This document shows, in pieces, positions 60,651 to 64,000 of a stretch of DNA of 64,000 nt. The translations under genes were made by a program, and so were the position numbers. Source of the stretch: Ephydatia muelleri (taxonomy: Eukaryota > Porifera > Demospongiae > Spongillida > Spongillidae); contig JABACO010000011.1 of assembly GCA_013339895.1 (NCBI GenBank), positions 4,361,373 through 4,425,372 of the forward strand, read 5' to 3'. A model generated the notes under the pieces. The model was not told where the DNA came from, ran no database searches, and saw only the letters and a program-made list of their open reading frames with translations. The stretch's first letter is position 1. Each line of letters starts with the position of its first letter.

Positions 60651-62123
60651 CCATACATACGCGGTCATCCTGTTGTTTTTTTCCACATTGAATTTCAAAC
60701 ATGTTTAATATATTCTAAAAATCGATTTGATTATAATATGCATTTTTCATGAAAAAAACTTTAAGCACCCTTTTACTAAAATCAAGACATTTAAATTAAT
60801 TTTAACCGCGCATAATTAGTAAAATTTATTCAGAAAATAATTATCTTGTTAATACATTTTAATAATTCCTGATGTCTACGACGAAACTTTGGCTCACGTG
60901 CACATGTAACATTGATTTAAATCTGGCATAATTAAATAGTAAAATAACGAAAGTCTATAATACAGCCAAAGCTTCTGCGCGAGGGTGTGGCGACTGCGGT
61001 ACGCCCACGCATATGTGAAAAGTCAGTTAAAATAAATCATGCAACGCATGCCGATAGGGACTGACCAAACATTCAGAAATCATGTGTGCACACAACATAT
61101 CTGTTATACCTCATGGCAGTGTGCAATGTGATCTGTTCTACTTGAACCAGCTAGTAGCTCTAATCAAGGATTATTAACTATTACAATCCTTGGCTCGAAC
61201 CCAGTCATGGGATATGCCTCATGTCATTCTCTTTGTCAGTAGCACTCGCGGCATTACTTTCAAAGTGGTTGTATATGATTCAACCCGTATACGTAAGTTC
61301 TATCAGTATACATGAAAAAGCTCGGTGATTTTTATATAGACTCTATTGCCTGGTAACCTCGGACAACGCTCAGTTACAATTTCCACTTATTTCTTGTTCA
61401 TTTCACTAGTTACGAGCATTATACGTGCATGCATGCACATGCAGTTGATGGTGCATGATCCAATTATGCTGTCATAGTCTGCGAATAATTAGATTAAGTT
61501 AATTGTGCATTATGCAAGACAATACGGTGCAAGATAACTGCATCGCTGCGGTATGAAGTGCAGTTTACCCATATACATGTATAGCTCTCAATTGCATGCA
61601 GGGTAAATGCATGATGAAGAGATTAGAACTAACTTGCTGCCCATGCAGGAGGCCTGCATACTTTTACTATCTGTGCGTGTGCAACCTAAATTGGTGCACG
61701 CATTCAATATATGCATGATGCATGCAAATGGTTGCGTGCATATATATGGTATTATGGTTACAATGAAGCGTGCAGCAGGTAGTATGCAGGCATTGTTTCC
61801 TTGCAACTACTGGTACTTGGTTATGACAATAACAAAGGTCAGGTATTGGCATCTGTTTACTACCACTATAATCTTTCGTGCAGCTAGTATAGTCCTTCAC
61901 AATTCACTGGGATAAATGTTCAGTTGATTTATGATCAAATACGCATGGTTGAATGGATTGATGACTCCAGTTTAAAAGTGACACTGTCAATAAACCTAAT
62001 GTTCGTGCAAAGGTGATCTGCGAGTATGTATTGCATGCAGAGCGATCACGCAAGGTAATACGTTATAATATGACATTAAATAATAATGGAATCGGATCAG
62101 CTTCAAAACGTTCTATAGATCTT
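60651..62123. other. No recognisable gene
   Basis: AT-rich sequence with several ATGCATGCA-type words. A 102-codon frame at 61607-61915 has no recognisable domain. Confidence 0.4.
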
Positions 62124-62392
62124 GCAAATAAAAAAGCGGGGGAAAATAAAGGATGCAACATCGAACTGTCTGATCCGCAGCCATATAAACCTAGTCCCTC
62201 GTATATATGCTCTGAACAGAATTAATTAATCAACGATGACCTTACTATATAGTAAGGTCATCGTTGATTAATTAATTCTGTTCAGAGCATGCATGCATGC
62301 ATGCTAGCATATATACAGGGACTAGGTTTATATGGCTGCGGATCAGACAGTTCGATGTTGCATCCTTTATTTTCCCCCGCTTTTTTATTTGC
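62124..62392. repeat. Near-perfect palindrome 1
   Basis: Left arm 62124-62248 and right arm 62249-62392 meet with no spacer at CTATATAG. The arms are identical except for one base and an extra block of about 20 bp in the right arm made of GCATGC repeats. Confidence 0.95.
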
Positions 62393-62398
62393 AGAACG

Positions 62399-62521
62399 AA
62401 CAGCTTTCTATCTGAAATTTGTGACCACGCCAGCTGGCCTGTAAGGTGGGAGATAATATAATATTATCTCCCACCTTACACGCCAGCTGGCGTGGTCACA
62501 AATTTCAGATAGAAAGCTGTT
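62399..62521. repeat. Near-perfect palindrome 2
   Basis: Arms of 61 bp (62399-62459 and 62461-62521) around a single central base, with one mismatch (within CCAGCTGGCCTG / CCAGCTGGCGTG). It begins only a few bases after palindrome 1 ends. Confidence 0.95.
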
Positions 62522-62584
62522 TATAATTAGCTGTTCTCAAATGCAGACTGCCCGCATAAGTGACATGTTACCTATAAGTTGCTG

Positions 62585-62684
62585 CAGCGGACCCGTGTGG
62601 TTGGACAAATTTGAACGGTTATGAAGCATGAAATTAGAATCGGAGCGACGCTTCGGCGAATCGCGTCTCAGTTCTTGTATTTCG

Positions 62685-62717
<33 letters not shown>

Positions 62718-62790
62718 TTTTCGTACTCAACCAGTGCTCCGCGAATCCCTGCCCCTTACCAAAATACTGCATGGATCCGCCCCTGCCAAG
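62585..62790. mobile_element. Possible degenerate relative of the poly-G hAT MITEs
   Basis: CAGCGGACCC on the left and GGATCCGCCCCTG on the right resemble the ends of the elements at 4301, 8724 and 9843. A run of 31 C lies at 62686-62716. I could not find a convincing target duplication. Confidence 0.4.
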
Positions 62791-64000
62791 CGGGGATGTG
62801 GCCACTAATAGTTTGTGAACATTTTGTTAGTTAATAAACCTAACTATAAAAGCTTCATGTAAAGGTACATACATGTAGTCGGCCGTGTTTCTGTTATGAC
62901 GACCATTTATTCAATAATGGCCAAGATGGCGGCGCCAGTAACCGAACATTGTTCAAAGGCTCCCCGAACTAGAAAAATCTATGTAATGGAAAAAACAAAT
63001 GGCATGAAAACATCTACCAATGTGCTGCAAATCATAATAAAGGGTGGCAACTCAATTTTTCGTTAAGATTCAATTTAAAAAAAACAGTGGAATTAGGTCA
63101 GAAAACATTGATTTTGTGTACATATTAATGGGAAGCTATGTTTTGCTTTCCCGAACTGAAATCTTCAATGTAATAGTATATATATTTTTGCACAGTTTGC
63201 ACCTTACAACCTTTCTACACGTAAAAATGAGGTGGCAAATGTTTTATAACTTGCTGTTAGTTAATTAAATTCAAGAGTAACCATTTTTCATACATTTAAA
63301 TAGGTGTAAGTCTAACTTTGTTTTGAATACATCCGAACCATTAGTACTTATAAATTCAACACAAATTCAAACCACACTACCCCTATGTACTAGCAATGGA
63401 ACACATGCTATAGGATGTCTTTTTGAACACCATCACTTTCCTGGTGACCGCTGATTTCTGCATATGAATCCACAATGATCAAAATCTCATAGAACGTTCC
63501 ATAATACATGTATACGGTATATCCGTGGGGCCATTTTCGCGGAAAGTGTCCCATACCATTATCAGTTAAAGATAGCCCAGAGGGTGAAGAATTGGAAGAA
63601 AGATGAACAAGAGGTGATATTATTGAAAGATGGTGGTGGCGAGGACAGTACAGACGAGCAAGAAAAGAAACCTGAAGTGGACCTGTATGCACAGCCCGGA
63701 AGAAGCATTTGAACAATAATGAATGGGGCACGGCCGGGCTGTTGACCCCCGCTGCATGGTCATGAGGTCTGCTTCGAGTCTTATTGAATTTCATTAATTA
63801 TCTAACACTGTACTGAATACGATAGATATTGACGGGCCATGCATAAATGCTTTGACACACCCAAACACCTGAAGTCCCCGGCAATGAACATTTTTGACAC
63901 ACCCAAAATATCGGTAATCCGACAATGAAATCAATCAGCTGCATTATGGCTCTGCTTGTTGTTTACGAGGACTGCGTATTCATATAATGCCAGCCACTGC
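62791..64000. other. No recognisable gene
   Basis: No coding region supported. A 128-codon minus frame at 63408-63794 has no motif I recognise. Confidence 0.4.

Overview
The window is eukaryotic and most likely from an invertebrate animal; a demosponge would fit. It has genes split by many short introns (about 49-100 bp in the compact genes), an alpha-arrestin, two ABCG2-type half-transporters, and many animal-type transposons (non-LTR elements with a PHD-like ORF1, hAT, mariner-type MITEs, gypsy traces). No single marker fixes the species, so this is inference. I found no tRNA, rRNA or CRISPR.

Left part, 1-17200. A segment of about 3 kb is present twice in the same orientation, at about 2198-5604 (copy A) and 12905-15660 (copy B). 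Copy B holds the most interesting gene: a nine-exon gene on the minus strand whose splice phases all agree. Its 694-residue product joins a prolyl-4-hydroxylase-type 2-oxoglutarate/Fe(II) oxygenase, an F-box and an actin-like domain. Copy A is a dead twin, broken by a deletion of about 190 bp, a lost splice donor and a hAT insertion. Between them lie a jockey/CR1-like LINE (8190-12905, minus) carrying two hAT insertions, a long fold-back element, and tails of a second retroelement family.

Middle, 17200-47000. Two ABCG half-transporter genes of 16 exons each point away from each other (17206-31645 minus, 37968-46899 plus). An intronless alpha-arrestin gene (33364-34329) sits between them. Eleven of the 16 exons have identical lengths in the two genes, so they are an inverted duplicate pair. 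The minus-strand gene also has a duplicated first exon at 32664-32836, giving two possible N-termini. Introns carry microsatellites, a 38-bp minisatellite and MITEs.

Right part, 47000-64000. This is mostly mobile DNA. A BED-finger hAT element (49327-54868, 8-bp target duplication) has a second, nearly intact hAT element (50545-53935, its own 8-bp duplication) nested in one of its introns. The inner transposase is open except for one -1 frame change at a slippery-type heptamer. Then come gypsy-like gag and pol traces, a large inverted repeat (55200-58256), a relative of the fold-back element, and two adjacent near-perfect palindromes (62124-62521). I see no host gene after 48420.

The most testable idea is that the oxygenase/F-box/actin-like protein links oxygen-dependent hydroxylation to SCF-type ubiquitination within one polypeptide. 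The domain calls come from motifs in the sequence; the joint function is inference.
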